From Ifrita kowaldi (lineage: Eukaryota > Chordata > Aves > Passeriformes > Cinclosomatidae): a stretch of 64,000 bases of DNA. The stretch is from contig VZRS01010750.1 in the NCBI GenBank assembly GCA_013398055.1, positions 806,001-870,000 of the forward strand, given 5' to 3'. Positions 49,151-62,810 of the stretch are shown here, one piece after another. A program made the position numbers and the translations under genes. Each line of letters opens with the position of its first letter. Within the stretch, counting starts at the first letter, position 1. The notes below the pieces were generated by a model. The model made no database searches. It saw only the letters and a list, made by a program, of their open reading frames with translations, and was not told the DNA's origin.

Positions 49151-51774
49151 CTGCAAAGAGATGACAGTCACTTCAACCCCATAGAGTTGGCCCAGTCGAT
49201 TTGCAAACTAAGGCACCAGCTGAGTTTTCCTGAAGCTGCAGGTAGAGAGCTGAGGAGTGAGCCCCGAAGGAGCAGGTGCAGCTCTGCCCGTGAGAGGCGA
49301 GACCACTGGTGCCCCTGGACTGCCAGGGAAGGCTGTGCCCATCAAGTCTGTGCCTAACAGTGCAAGAGATGCAACGTGAGATCCCCAAAGAGTTGTCAAA
49401 GATTGAACCCAGCACAAAAATTCAAGCCATGCAACCGCACTGTTACAATGATTCTGTCATGCAAAAGTGGTTTTGTTTCTGCTTTTCTGAGAGCAATAAG
49501 ACTTTCACAGGAAATGCTATAACCACAGGACAAAAGTCTTGCAGAGACCATCCTGAGGTCTCTGTCTTCTGGTTCTAAAAAACTGTTTCCTGCAGATTGC
49601 AGAGGCAAAGGAAGCCTAAGGCGTCTGCAACCCCTAAAAAACATGGCTACTGGAAACAAAATTTCCAAGTCCAAGGAGCACTCTCTGCCTCAAATTTCAA
49701 AGAAATACTGAGCACACACTTTCACAATTTGTGTTACATCCTCCTGAAAAACTAGATGGCTTTCTCAAAATTAAATCCTACTTCCTCACTGCCTCTAGAT
49801 TTTAACAAAGGATGAGGCCAGTTCTAGAAAGAGGTGAATCTGGCATATTGCGCTGCTATCTTCAGTGGGGCCTCATGTTATATAGCTCAAACCTACAGGT
49901 ATCCTTCCACAGCTCCGTCCCATGGAGGCCCCCAAGGGGAAGAACACAATGTGGAGGCGCAACTCCTTCCAAATGCCTTCCTGCTTGTGCTTCCCATCAT
50001 ACCATTTCCCCCATCCTTTTCTTTCCTCAATAGCTGAACAAAAAGGGGACCTGTAAATACAGAAATTGCTACCCACACTGCTGTTCTCTCCAGCACTCAT
50101 TCATTCCAGAACATGCCACAGGACTTTATCTTCCAAATCCCATTCTGAGCTGGGTTATACTCTGTGTGTAATTACACCCTTTGAAAGTACTGAGCTCTTT
50201 CCTTGGGCTGGAGCTGACTGTGTGGGTACTGGAAGAAAATAATATGACACACTTTTGAAACCAGAAGTGATCAGGAAAATCATTAAATTTGTCAGGAGAC
50301 AAGGGCTGAAATTGAGCGCCCTGTAGCTGCTTGGCTGTGATGCCTCCTTAGCAGGTCCTTCGTAGCCCCCCTGAAGCCAGAAGAACTGGCACAGGCAGGG
50401 CAGAGAGAAGGAGAAGACACTTTGAACCTCCTGGAAGGACACTGAACCACGACTGTTGCTGATATTCTGGTTACACAATGAAAATTCTTTCAGTTCCTCT
50501 GCCTGTACCCTCCCCTCCTGCCGCTCTCTTCTGAATGTATTGGCGAGTTTCAACTGCACTAAATGGCCAGGTGGGAAGTTCAAAAAACTCATTCCTTATT
50601 AATTTGGGGTGGCAGGTGGGACAGAGTACCCAAGGTGTGCCCTCTCCATCCTGTAAGGCTGCAGTCTGTGCCCAGGGCCCCCCTGCAGGGTTTTTTCTGT
50701 CCCTCTGGAGAAGGCACAGCTGGAGGTGCCCCTTTGCCAGCCAGTGGTGGAGGAGCACCAGGGAGCTAAAAATACTGGGGGAGGCCATCAAAAGGGAGGA
50801 AAAATCGTATGGGGTGGTCTGGGGTACCACACCCTGCATGCAGGGAAAAGAGAAGGAGCAAGACCTACTATGGAGAGGAGAAAGTTTCAGGAAGGGACAC
50901 ATCCAGCCCTACTTTAGGGGACAGAAAATGCTGGAAAATTAATTCCTAAATGTGGCTGTGTCATGGCCAGGTTCTCCTGTCCAGATCCAACTACCAAATG
51001 CAGCAGTGGAAACGTAGCCACTTCACAGTTTGCATGACAAGTGCCTTTGATGTTCCCTTCTCTTTGAACATAAACATCATTTCCTTATGTCATGCCATTT
51101 GTGGTGCCTGTTGCAAGTCTTGATCAGTCCTTGAACACTAATTTTTGGCTGGAAACTCTTACCAAGTCTCATGAAACATCTCACTGCCAAGGACCAAAGC
51201 CCCAAAATCCATACTCCTCTGTCACTCAGAATAGAGTTCCAGTATATATAGATTCATACAAAAGTTTTCAGCAATAAGCACTTTCAGGATTAGAATAGCA
51301 TCAGCTTAACCAAAAGCAGCTTGAGATCTGGCTGAGGACTGGAGCCATATTTTCTCCTTCATTTCTTAGTTTCATCTCAGTGCTATATCCCTAATAATCC
51401 CTCACGGTTCCCATGACTGAAGAGAAATCTCTAGGATAACCATCATGCAAATATTCCAGCGACTTTCAATAATAAACATTCAGAGAACAAAGAATATTCC
51501 CGGAGGTTAAAGATCAGTAACAATCACGAGCATTTGGTTCCATGGAAAAAAATATTATTTTCTTTAGTTGATTGATTTCAGATGTTCAAATTCAGCAAAG
51601 AGAAAACAGAGGAAATTGATCCAAATCAAATATAAACCAAACTAAGCCTTAGCACAGCAGTCATCCATTTTACAGGGACAGCTGACACTGCCTGAAAATC
51701 CTTTAGCAAAACCCTTGCTTCAGCTTTTAAAATCTTCCTGTGAAATGTGTTAGATCATTGCTTACCTGTAACAT
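49118..51774 (-). other. Upstream ORF overlapping the CDH17 start codon (spliced)
   Basis: If exon 1 splices to exon 2 as predicted, the ATG at 51774-51772 opens a 13-codon frame. It runs through the last nine bases of exon 1 and into exon 2 from 49150. It stops at TAA 49120-49118, out of frame with and just past the main ATG (49125-49123). Its start context is weak (T at -3), while the main ATG has A at -3. Such an overlapping uORF would normally lower translation of the main frame unless it is bypassed by leaky scanning. It depends entirely on the predicted splice. Confidence 0.4.
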
Positions 51775-51840
51775 GAAAAGCTTATTTTGCTCTAAAAATG
51801 CTTCTTTCTTTCGGCTGTGGGAATCACCTTTGCACAGGTT
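51766..51840 (-). other. CDH17: CDH17 non-coding exon 1 (predicted 5' UTR)
   Basis: This exon is inferred, not proven. A TATA box at 51867-51872 is followed about 30 nt downstream by this stretch, which ends in a strong donor (ACAG then GTAAGC; last exon base 51766). The start near 51840 is estimated only from the TATA spacing. It would splice to the acceptor TTTGCAG just before 49150. As I recall, mammalian CDH17 also starts with a non-coding exon, and adding this one gives 18 exons, the mammalian number. The exon holds one ATG, nine bases before its end, which opens a short upstream ORF. Intron 1 (49151-51765) shows no repeat or other exon that I can recognise. Confidence 0.6.
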
Positions 51841-51863
51841 GGTGATGTCTGTCTGTGCTTATC

Positions 51864-51936
51864 CAGTTTATAGTTCCTCAGACTTGCCCTGAGAGATTCA
51901 GCAGCTCAAACATTAACTGCGTGGACAATTATTGAT
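51864..51936 (-). promoter_or_regulatory. CDH17: Predicted CDH17 core promoter (TATA box and upstream motifs)
   Basis: Read on the minus strand, CTATAAAC lies at about 51866-51873, about 30 nt before the proposed start of exon 1. Upstream are GTTAATGTTTGA (about 51907-51918), which has one good HNF1 half-site, and an AT-rich CAATAATTG (51926-51934) of homeodomain type. A GATAAG-like motif follows the TATA box. HNF1A and CDX2 are known regulators of mammalian CDH17, so these motifs fit an intestinal promoter, but short motifs like these also occur by chance. Transcription start is not shown by the sequence. Confidence 0.5.
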
Positions 51937-51940
51937 TCTA

Positions 51941-54900
51941 ATGACTAGGTGTGGTATGAAACAGCAGCCCTGTAAGGAAGCAACGTAGCTGCAAGGTAAT
52001 TTACAGTCTTCAATATTTTTATGTCCTTTGTGGTTTTCTTTCTGATTTAATTTTTTCAGTCAGGCTGTGAGAAGAGAACAAGAAGGGCATGGGTTGGAGC
52101 CACGGGTGAAATATAGTCTTTCTGTAGGAGAGCACGTGGAGAGGAGAGGGCATGGGCCTTGCGTGGAGAGCATGTTTGCTACTTGCTTAGTTGCAGAAAT
52201 AATTCAAATTCAGAAGACAAGAATTTGGACATAAAGGTGGCTTGTTTTCACAGCAGACCCTTTCATGGGAAGGATCCAGCCCAGTTATGAAAATAAATCT
52301 TCAGTCCTCAACTTGGAAAGTTCAAATTCTCTCGGATTTCTGCTAAAAATTTACTTTGGGTAACTTTGGGCAAATCACTCTGTCGGCCCTTTTCCAAGTA
52401 CTTATCTTGTAATGGATGCAATCATTCCTTTCCCTTGCGTGCCATCTTTCATGTCTGTTTATGTTTGCAGTCTTTCAAGTGAACTAGTCCCCGCTAGTCT
52501 CTGCATTGTGACACCTGCAGTAAAGGGGACTGAAATCAATTGGGCTGTAAAGGATGATGGTAAAACAAATAATAAATAAAATATATTTGGAAAAAAAGTA
52601 AGTTTAAAAAAAATTACAGTCCTTTAAATGTTACGCTTTCTGTATCTCACTTTTAAATAAAATCATGCTTATTTCAGAAGTTTTGGACAGGCTTATTTTA
52701 TTGTCTTGAGAAATGTTACTTTTCATCCAGGTTCTAACTCCTGCTTTCAACTTCCTCAGTCTGTCAGATTGCTATTGAACAGTGTTAAATTATTTGTGCA
52801 GCACACTATTTTCTGAATTATGCATCTAAAGGAAGAAGTGTTTAGAACTGATCACAGGTCGAAGGTGTACAGTTCTGGGAAAAGTTAGGCCTTCTGTCTG
52901 TGTGTCAGATCACACTTTTCCCTCAAAATCAGTGTTTGTTTCTCCAGGAAAAAGCCTCTAGGCTATGCTTTCAGCATGCTTTAAAACACAGGTGTTCTCC
53001 GTTCGCTCATGCACTCAGAATGATTCGGGCTTTCTCAAAGCTGTCTGCTAGCAGTGAGCTATCTTTAGAGCACAGCTCAAAACCAGTTTTGAATAAAGCA
53101 TTAAAAGTCGTTGTTGATTATTTCATCAATAATAAGGAGAGGGAAATTGACTTCCTCGGAAATATGTTGATTTTAAGTGACCTACATGCAGACTAACTGT
53201 GTACTAGTTGGATATGAATAAACAGTACTTTGAACGTGAAGTGGTAATTTTAAAACAGCAAGACTTCATGCGGCAGAACTGAATGCACATACACAAATTC
53301 CTAATGACATTTTTAGCCCTCCTTCACATGACAAGTGCAGAGTAACTCAAGTCATGATGTCAGAAGTGCAATCCATATAAACAAGTCAAGCATTTGTCTT
53401 TCGAGTGCTGATGTCTCTGCTCGGAAGTTCAATTACCAGGAAGTGCAGTGTATTACTTGAAGTACAAATACACAAATGTAAGGTACCTAATATGCTTAAT
53501 TGAATGTCCATATTATTTAAAGTCAGAGGTGAGTCTGTCATACCCAGTAAATGTCTCTGGCTGAAAGAGTTTCCCAGGCACAGAGCAACTGCTTACAGTT
53601 TACACCCACACAGGAGAAAAAAAAAATCTCCCATGTCAAATGCATTACAAAGTCCAGAAGCACTTAAGGCTTTACAACAGTCATAACATTGTGCCACAGA
53701 TAAAAAAATCACAAGAAGAAACTCAGCAGTGAAGCTGGGTCCTTGAGCCAGCTGTTTCTCTGAGTAAATCTGATGAAAAAAAGGCAAAACGTCCAGGTGT
53801 TTATTGTGTGAATCATTGTTCAATGAGTCAGTTTTTCCAGAAACAACTCTTCTCATAGCATTAGTCACATCCTTTTCACCCTTCCCATTTTTCAGCTTTG
53901 TCATTTCTCCCTCTCTCCTTTTTAATTTTTTCTTTTTGTCTATTTACTTTTACTCCTGGTTTCAACTCAGCTGATACCTCTCCATGTACCTCCTTCACTT
54001 CCCGAACTAGCCGGACCTGCCTGACCTCAGTTTCTTTCCCTTTCTTTTTGTTTACCAAATATTTCTTTTATGGATCTGTTAGGGTATGATAATTTCACAA
54101 CATAATTGATGGGTGCCAAAATGAGCTAGTACCACTGGAGGAAAAAGAAGCATAGAAAAGTAATGCTTAAAAGAAGCTCAAGTTTCTATTGACCTAATTC
54201 CTTTACTTCTCATGAGGCAGAATCACCTATACCTGCAACCTCCCTGATGGTAAAAAATGCAGATAATGACCAGTCTTAGTTTCCATAGCTAACCCACGGT
54301 GGTGCTTTCAGCAGCTGCTCATTCACATGGGTGCCCTCTGTACACTGCTCCGTCGCTCCACCTTTGCTGATGACCTTTGCCCCCGTATTCTCCCAGGTGA
54401 GACTTTATGACGCTGCTGAGGAAAGGTTCCTACAAAAAGTATCTCCCAAACTTATAATGTATTTTCATGTTATCTTCATTGCACTGATAGTTGCACTGAC
54501 ATAATTACGATTTTGTCTGTATATGCCTACTCTATATATTCAGTTTAGTGGTGTAACCAACTTATGATTGTCTGAGCTTCTTTGTGAGACTGAGAACACT
54601 GATGAGCTCTGATTAAGCAAAGATTAGCTCTGACTTAGTTTATTCTCACTAACCTTCCTAATACCATTTTTGCATTGGGACATATGTCATTCAGTCCATT
54701 TATAGAGAGACCTGGTCATTCCTGTTAATGCTTTTCTTTGGTTTGTTTCTTATTAAATTCTTCTTACCAATATTCTTATTTTATGTAAGTCTGCTTTTTC
54801 CAAGTCCACTATAATTTTTTTACTTTTCCCTCTTTTCCTTTGTGAGGACTGTGGATTCTCACCATGGTATAATTACCAGATACTTATATCATTGCTATCT

Positions 54901-57900
54901 CTTGTACCCAGCATTTTAAAATAAGTACATGCTTCCCCATCAACATTTCACTTTTTTTCCTGACCATTCTATTTTCCTGACAATTCTTTCTGAAACACTT
55001 TACCCTTCTATACAAACAATTCAGTCTCAAATTATTCAGTCAAATCTCTGTAGTTCTCATAACCTTGAGAACATAATAAGTGTTAAAGGACCCCATATTC
55101 CTTCCATTTAAGATGTTCTTCAAACCTTCCTTTGACATCTCTCACTCTCTTTCGGTAACTTTGCCCTTTCTACTGTTGATACCACAGTTCACATTGAGAT
55201 AATTTGTCTTTATACAATGGTGTGAGAATTGTGCTGGGGAGAGGGTACCTAGACAAAGAAGCACAAACCAAGAAAAGCAGATGAACACATTTTTGTGAGC
55301 AATCATTCAAAAGAAGAGGCATCATGGTAAAGGGCATAAGGGGGAGAGGTAAACCATGTAGGCATCTGTTGGGATAGGACCAAAGCACGGCACTGATTGT
55401 TTAGCAAGTTCCACATAAAAAAGGGAAGGCAGAGCTATCCAGTGGTTCACAGTACTAATGCTTGATGGCCAGAGTGGGAAAAGCTACATCATTTGTGTGG
55501 CCCTGTTCTCCTGTCCAGGAGATATGGCTTTCTGACTGGCCTATGTGTGCTGTGCCTTGGATGAAGAAAACCTTACCTGAATCATCCCTGTTCCCAGAAC
55601 ATGCTCTTTGATTTAGACCTGCTTACCTTAATTCTCGGTTGGATCAGTTGTCCTGTCTGAGGGAGCAGAAAACAGATGACCAGGAGTTCAGGAGAGGTAC
55701 CTGAAAAGGTTCCCCCACACTGTCTTTGAGACACTTCCTACTTGCTTCCTTCCTTGGAGTAGTCATTATGAATTGCCCATCTGCTGGAAGACATGGGCTC
55801 TGTTCTTTCTCAGGGAAGTTCACAAACCATTTTCACCCCACTGAGGAGCACGGTCCTTCCCTGTTGGTGCTGTCCTATATCTCCAGCTTCTGTGTTTGGC
55901 TATCCTCGGAGTACTCCATGTCCTATGTCCAGGAGATGTAATTCTCCTAGCCACTGTTGTGTCTCAGCCCAGCCACCATCTCCAGCAGCCCTTTACCCAC
56001 ATGGTACCTCATTCTTGGCTTACAATGACAGTGATGCCACCTTGCAGCTCACCAGAGCTTGGGCAGATGTCTCCTAAACTGGTTTCATTTGTTGCTAGGT
56101 GTGGCTGCCCTCAAAGCAGGAGGAAGCTGTATCAGCAGCACATTTGACTGATGAACAGCATGTGCTCACCTTCATTCCCAGAGGATCTCCTCGAAGGTCT
56201 TGGTCAGCCCCATCCCTGCAGAAGTTGCCTCACACATGTGGCACTCTCAGCCTCTGTCCGCAGGCGTGGCAGGGTGACCTCTGCCACTGCACACAGGCAG
56301 GCTGCACTGGCTTGCCTTCTGCACCACTGACAAAAGAGGCCTGTGAGAAGTTCCACGATTTGCTGCTGCCAGGTCCTGGCCCCTGTTAGGTGCTGAGCTA
56401 ATGCTGTTGAACTCTGCAGCTATTAAACTTGCACAGGTCAACATGATAGATTTTAGCTTTCCTTTTTCTTCTTGCAAGCAATGACATAATGGAACCAAGT
56501 GGCTCTTCTGGAATAAACAATGCATATTCTAGAGATTACTTGTGTTTACTCTACATGCAAGACCTCCAAAGGAGATTAAAACTTGAGCTCCATACTGTAG
56601 CATGGAGATATTCACTTCCTTTCAGGATGATGGTGTCCTGTAACTAATTCTCATTATGTCTGAGGGTGGCATATGCATTGAAAGTTATAAACTGCATATT
56701 TCGAAATTACATTTTTTCCTCATAAATGCAGAAGAAACAATTTTTTACCTCTTGCATTCATAACTCAATGCCTATATAGACATGTCCAAAATTGCACAGC
56801 GCAAAATACATAACACTGTGTAAAATCTAAAAATGAAATGCAAGTCTTTTCTCATCTATAGCCTTTTTACAAAGCACGATAGTATTGTGACATGAAATAA
56901 CCATCAAGCTGGCAGACTGATGCTTCTTTTTTTTATTCACACACGTATGTAAATGCAGATGGTCTTAGAGGAGTCTATCATCTGGATGTATGTGCCTACC
57001 TGTAGGACACTGAAATAGGCACAAACTAGTCTCTAGGGCCTTGTTTATCACTGTGATCACAGATTCTGCTACCTGAACTATTACATATAGCAGTCACTGC
57101 ATGAAAATCAGAAATAAGCTCAGGAGCAGAGCCCAGATGCCAAGATTCCTCCTTCAAACTGAAGCAGGACTTAGGTGCTCCTCATTCTCTTTCTCTTAGA
57201 AATTGCAGCCAGGCAATCCCCTCAGATCTTGGACAGGATCTGCAGCTCTGGCTCCCAGGTGTAGGGACAAACACTTTCCTGCAGACATCCAAGCCCCAGA
57301 GGTGGGGCAGGTGCTCAAAGTCAACCCTGTGCTTAGCCTTCCCTTGAAGGGAAGTCCCTAGTACTGCAGCTCACTGCTTCACCTCCTCACCTTCAGGGTT
57401 TGCCCTCCTGAGCATTTTTGCTGGCCCTGTTAGCTGGGTCAGGAATAACGGCTTAGAGCTTTGGGAATGGATTTTGCTCTGTGCTTGAGAAAAAGAGCCC
57501 AGAAGTGTTTCAACTTTTTGTTATATCTTGTTCTCAATTTCTTAATTAAAACCTAGTATTATAATATGCATTTTGTGAATATGATATATGAAACATGTTA
57601 ATGGTGCTTAACTTACAAAGTAAAGGCAAACTGAAATTCAGTGGACCATACAGACAAATCTCAAGTGCCTGGGCAGTCCCATGTCCCTCAGCTCAGAACC
57701 TGGAAAACTGGCCTTTGAATGAAAACAATTTTCAAAAACCAGCACAGGTGACTGGAAACTGACGCTCTTTGTGTCCCTCCCTGCCAACCTCCCAGTTGTG
57801 AATACAGAATGATTTTCTGGTGTTCAGGTTTACCTGATTCTCCCTTTGCCATGACTATGTAAAACCAGCAACATGGTGGAACATCAGTCCAACATCCTCA

Positions 57901-60888
57901 TCTCAAGTCTGATGACTCCTCTAAAGGGCAGGATTTATTGTTGCCTTGCTAGTACAAACCTCAGAAATGCAGAACTTGACCAGTGAAGACAAAACTGGTC
58001 AAGGTTTCTAGTTTATAAAATGAGCTTGTAGTCCTGGGATAGTTTAAAAAAAGATGCTCTTTCCCTGAGCAGGGATAAGTCAATCCTGGCTCATTTTCCC
58101 CTTGGTTTTAGCTCTTCTCTTACCCATGCAGACAGTATTCATACTGACACTGCAGGTCATAACATCACAGGATGGAACTTTCAGAGCCTAATAAGATACC
58201 AAGTGTTCCCTTGAGCACAGCACCTCTCATAAATACTTGTATCAGCAAATGTAATAGCAAGAAGAGCAGCAAACTTCAGCTCATCAGGAATTCTTACTGA
58301 CAGCTGAGTTCCCAGAGTACCTTTCCCTAAATGATGTCTGCATTTCCAACACTGAATTATCTTCCTTGAAGCCTTTGACAAGGGTAGGAATAGACAGCAA
58401 GGGACTGTATATTTGCACTGATTTTAACAAGCAATGAAGGTACTTTATGTCTAAATATCAAACTTGGGGTTCATTTTAGCACACATTCTTTTCAGAGGAG
58501 CTTCCAGGTGGCCCTAAGTGTGATCCCTGCTGGAAAAATTGCCACAAATCAGTTGTGCTACCTCTCATCTCAGCAGGACCGTGAGGTCTGGTTGCAGCTG
58601 TGCCTTCCACTGAAAGTATTACAAACTTCCAAAGTGACAAAATCAGAGTTGAACCTTCTAGGGTTCTGGCAATTTCACTTCAGAGTCAAATTTCACTTCA
58701 AATTACATGGCTCACCTGATAAACCTGAACTGATGTTGAGACTGACCTTTAGCTATTGGAAGGAATTCTACATGCATTAGAGGTCAAGCCAAGCATAAAT
58801 AATCTCATTTATTTCAGTTACCTACTTTGGTAATCAAGACCTAGTCACATAGACGAGCCTTTAGAGGATGAGGCCTATGGTCTGCAAGAGAGGAGGGTGC
58901 ACATTTTGTGTTGCAACCACCTACAATGAACACTATTTAAAGTACTAATTCCTGTGCTTAGAATAGAAAATGTCAAAAATAATTTTAACCTCTGCCAGCG
59001 ATGGATGATCAGCTTTTGTTGGCACACCATACACAAGCTAGGACCTCAAGGGACTATTTCTGTGACTAAATAAGTGTGGTATTGGGCTATCAGTGTATGT
59101 ACTTTGTGTTCACTTCTGTACTTCCAAATATTGCAGTGCAACCATTTTAGCTCTTTCTGTCTCTCTTGTGACTTATATGGAAATGCCTCCCTGAACATAC
59201 ACCTCTGCTTGACATTTATGGAAACTCCATGACCTAAAGCCCTCCCTCATCTCCTACCTTAAAGCCTCAAGTGTGCATCTGTCTCATTACCTTTCCAGTT
59301 ATAAGGACAGTCATCAGGGTAATTGCATCAGTTCAGAGATATCTCTGCCCTTTTGCATCTGAAGGCCAGTGCAGCCAGAGAATGAACCAGTGCCTTTAAC
59401 AGTGCCCATGTGAAGAGGTGCTATGGTGCTGGCCTTGGCTGCTGGTACCAATATCCATCCTAGACACCAATGATCCAAGCCCAGCAAAGCTGAAACTAAG
59501 TGCTGTGCATTCAGGGGTTAGTTTAATGCTCAAAGACAACAGGACAGACTTCCTCTCGAGGAGCCCAAACACGAGCTCAAAGGTTTCACTCAGAGAGAAA
59601 GGCACTAAGCCTCTTCCTTTTACTGTCGACTCCAGCAAGGTCTTGGGCTTGGCTGGGCTCGGGTGAGAGTGGCACCTCATGTCTGCTCTCAGGTTTGCAT
59701 TTCCTTCCTGTAGGTACTGCCCAGACCATATCACCAGCCCAGGTACAGCAGGGCAGGGCTGAGCAAACAAGAGTCCTGGTGCCCGGCAACCTCAGTGCCG
59801 CGGGTCGGATTCTCCTCCCAGTCCAAAGGGAGACCAGCACACTCTGCAGCACATCTATAAAATAAAAACCAGCCTGATGAAGAACACTTTGCCTGAGCTT
59901 CTTGGTCTTAATGAGTCTTCTACAAGTGCTGAGTGGACACAGCAGTTCACAGGATATTGAATAAGTTGCATTGATTACTGGTTAGTAATACATTTACATT
60001 TAGATAATGCATTATAGGAGTTCCAAGTATATTGCAGACTTGGATTAATCCAATTCTGCAACATCTCTAAGAAAAACCATCTCCTTTCCATAAAAGTGTT
60101 GCTGCCATGAATTCCAGGAATTAAGAAACAATAATTGAGGCCCCAAAACACCATGGTGGTCTTATAAAGGTCTCAATAAGAACAACAATGTGGATGAATG
60201 AATGAATGAATGAATGAATGAATGAATGAATGAATGAATGAATGTCTTTTTTCAGCTTTTGCTGTGTGACTCGTAATGTTTCATTATAGTTACGGAGTTT
60301 AGAGGGAGTTTTTGAACAACAGAAACCTTCTCACATAGTCATAAATTTGTAGAAGCTATCAAACAAAAATAAGATTGTTTCAAGACAGTGTGCTTAGAAA
60401 ATAAAAATATAACTTTGTCTGAAGTTCCTATGTACTTTTCAAATTAATTACTGAGCTATTTGGAACTACAGAGATATTTATCTCTTATTTTTAACTAATC
60501 TAAAGCATAAAGAGCTTGTTATCAGTCTCAGGACTTTGAGTTATGTTCATGAAAGAGTAGTTCTGGTACTAAGTTTTTGTGAATGGCTTGCTGGAAAGTT
60601 AAACAGGACAATGAGCAGCTAATGCAGAAAGAGAAGCAATACATGTCCAAAATCTTTGATGTTCGTGCAACCTACTGTGACTAGGCCCCAGAGAGGAGAG
60701 ATGGGATGAGGACAGGATTTTGCTCTTTGTGGTACCTGTCTATATTCTTTTTATAAAACTGGAGAGGTTTTTGTCCTTTGTTTCCCAAAATGTGTTTAGC
60801 TACATTCCTATTTAGTTTTAAAAGATTTTACTTTTAGTTCAGTCCTTAGATTTCTGTGTTTTATAGTTCTTTGGTGATTTTCTCTTAG
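51941..60888. other. Region upstream of CDH17, no supported gene
   Basis: Long non-coding stretch. The only clear element is the ATGA microsatellite near 60.2 kb. Open frames are short and without resemblance. Distal CDH17 enhancers could lie here but cannot be seen from sequence alone. GEM lies on this side in mammals, and no GEM exon was found. Confidence 0.65.
60193..60244 (+). repeat. Tetranucleotide microsatellite (ATGA)n
   Basis: About 12-13 uninterrupted copies of ATGA/GAAT. The run is perfect and therefore probably length-variable between individuals. Confidence 0.98.
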
Positions 60889-61270
60889 AATCACAGAATC
60901 ACATAATTGGTAAGGCTGGAAGGGACCAGACCACAGTGGGTTATCTGGTCCAACCTCCCTGCTCACCTACGGTGATGGAGACTCCACAAGGTCTCTGGGC
61001 AATCTGTTCCAGTGCATGGTCACTCACACAGTAAAGAAGTTCTTCCTCATGTTCAGGTGGAAGTTCCTGTGCACCTGTTTCTCCCATTGCCTCTTGTCCT
61101 ACTGCTTGACACCACTGAGAAGAGCCTGGCTCCATCCTCTTGGCACCCTTCCTTCAGATACTGATAGATGTCGATGTTGTCTCTTCTTGAGGCTGAACAA
61201 GTCCAAAACTCTCTGTTGAGAGTTTTAGGAAAGATGCTCTAGTCCCTTAACCATCTTTGCAGTCATTGGC
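60889..61270 (-). mobile_element. CR1 LINE 3' fragment
   Basis: Seen in reverse orientation. It begins with 'aatcacagaatcacataatt' (the complement of the CR1 ATTCTATGATTC terminus), then 'ggctggaagggacc', 'ggtccaacctccctgctc' and 'aagttcttcctcatgttcag', all standard words of an inverted CR1 3' region. It lies upstream of CDH17 in intergenic DNA. Confidence 0.9.
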
Positions 61271-62559
61271 TGGACCTGGAGTCTTGATCTATTTGCATCT
61301 TTTGATTATGGTGCTTCACTACTTATAAAAAAGTGTCTAATTTTTTTAAATTATATCCTGTATTTAAGAGGCGTGTCCATCACTTTTGCCTCTGTGGTGG
61401 TGGTGTAGGGGGACAGGAATTCCCCAGCCTCATTCGCTGCATGGGCATTCCCAGGTGGATGTTGGTGTGTACCCTGCTCACCCCAGCCAGTTTTGCTGGA
61501 GAGAGGGTGAAGGAGGGTGTTCCCATTCAGACTCAGCTGCAATGGAATCAACTAACTGCAAGATCACCTTGGCCAGACATTGACTCTTTTGTTCATTCTC
61601 TCTTTAACTGTAGTTCTGTTTTAAAAGTATCTTTTTACTAAGAATTGAACTTTCTTTACGTAAAAAAATGCAAATTGCTTTAACTCAGAAAGAAAGAGAG
61701 AAGTACAAGTCTAATAATGCATTCGATATTCTGGTTATTTTTAAAAGCAGCCTTGAGAGAAGTAGCAGGTTTTGACATTGATGCAGCATTTCAGGTAAAA
61801 ACAAAAGCTGAATTTGTGTGTGTATAGTTCTACTACAAAAAATGGGATTTTTACAGTTAAATCCTACAAAGTACTAATTACTCTTAGAATTGGTAACTTC
61901 ATGTCTCTGCAAGCTTTTACTGAATTCAACTTGGCGAGAATGACAGAAACAAATTTATTTTTTCATTTTGTTTTTGTTCTTTATTTTTGGCTGTTTATGG
62001 AATCCTGTTTTAAATATGCTGCATTTGCAGACTTCTTGCTACTCTTTAAGAGTGAATGTCAGTTTTAATGGGCTTAGGTTTGTTTTTCTCTGCTTTTTGC
62101 TACTATGGAAGTTATGTGTCCATATTTTCATGTAGATATGTTCTAGGTGGCCTGCAGAAAGAAAGTCAGTTTGTTGAGTAAGCACAATTATTTGACAATG
62201 CTGCAAAGGACACATGTAAGGGAATGTTGTATAAATGTTAAATAAATCCTGTTTAAATAGCATATCTTTATTGTCTATTATAAATAATAAAGATTTCATT
62301 CATATAATATATACATTCATAGGTTCTTAATTTATTTTTACATATTTGCTCTTTATCTCATATGTGTAATACAAACACTTCGTATCTTTAGCACAATTCC
62401 ATGTACCTGTGGCACTGTTCTAAATTTTTGTTACTAATTTTTACCCAATCTGAAAGAAAATCTAACATTTCATCAGAGGTCTTCCAGAAATATATTTTCA
62501 TGCCATTGGGGATCTCTGTAGGTGACTTTTGCTTCAGGGGTCAGCTTCCAGCTGAGCCT
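61271..62559. other. Intergenic spacer between CR1 and LTR-like module
   Basis: AT-rich, with a run of TTTATT/AATAAA motifs around 62.23-62.33 kb on both strands. Nothing else was recognised. Confidence 0.6.
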
Positions 62560-62810
62560 GTTGAGGAATACATTCAATGCAGGTAGTTCAGGGCAGGGTA
62601 TGGTCAGCCAGGTGACCAGACACTCAGAGAGACTCAGAGACAGCAGGAGTCAAGGGCTCAGCAAGGAAGAACCCAGAGCAGCACCCACACAGACTGTCAG
62701 GGTATAAAAGCCCAGGGTTCCCTTTGTTCAGGGTCCCTCTGACCTCTGTTACTCTGTTGTACCACTATTAAATTACTTAAAGGAATCAGAGCTCTGAGAT
62801 GCTGCTATGG
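62560..62810 (+). mobile_element. Possible LTR fragment (TATA and poly(A) module)
   Basis: 'gggtataaaagcccagg' (TATAAAAG at 62703-62710) is followed about 60 bp later by ATTAAA (62767-62772), with TG- and CT-rich sequence between. This compact U3-R arrangement is common in avian LTRs. No clear TG...CA borders, target duplication or internal retroviral sequence is visible, so it could also be a chance promoter-like stretch. Confidence 0.33.
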
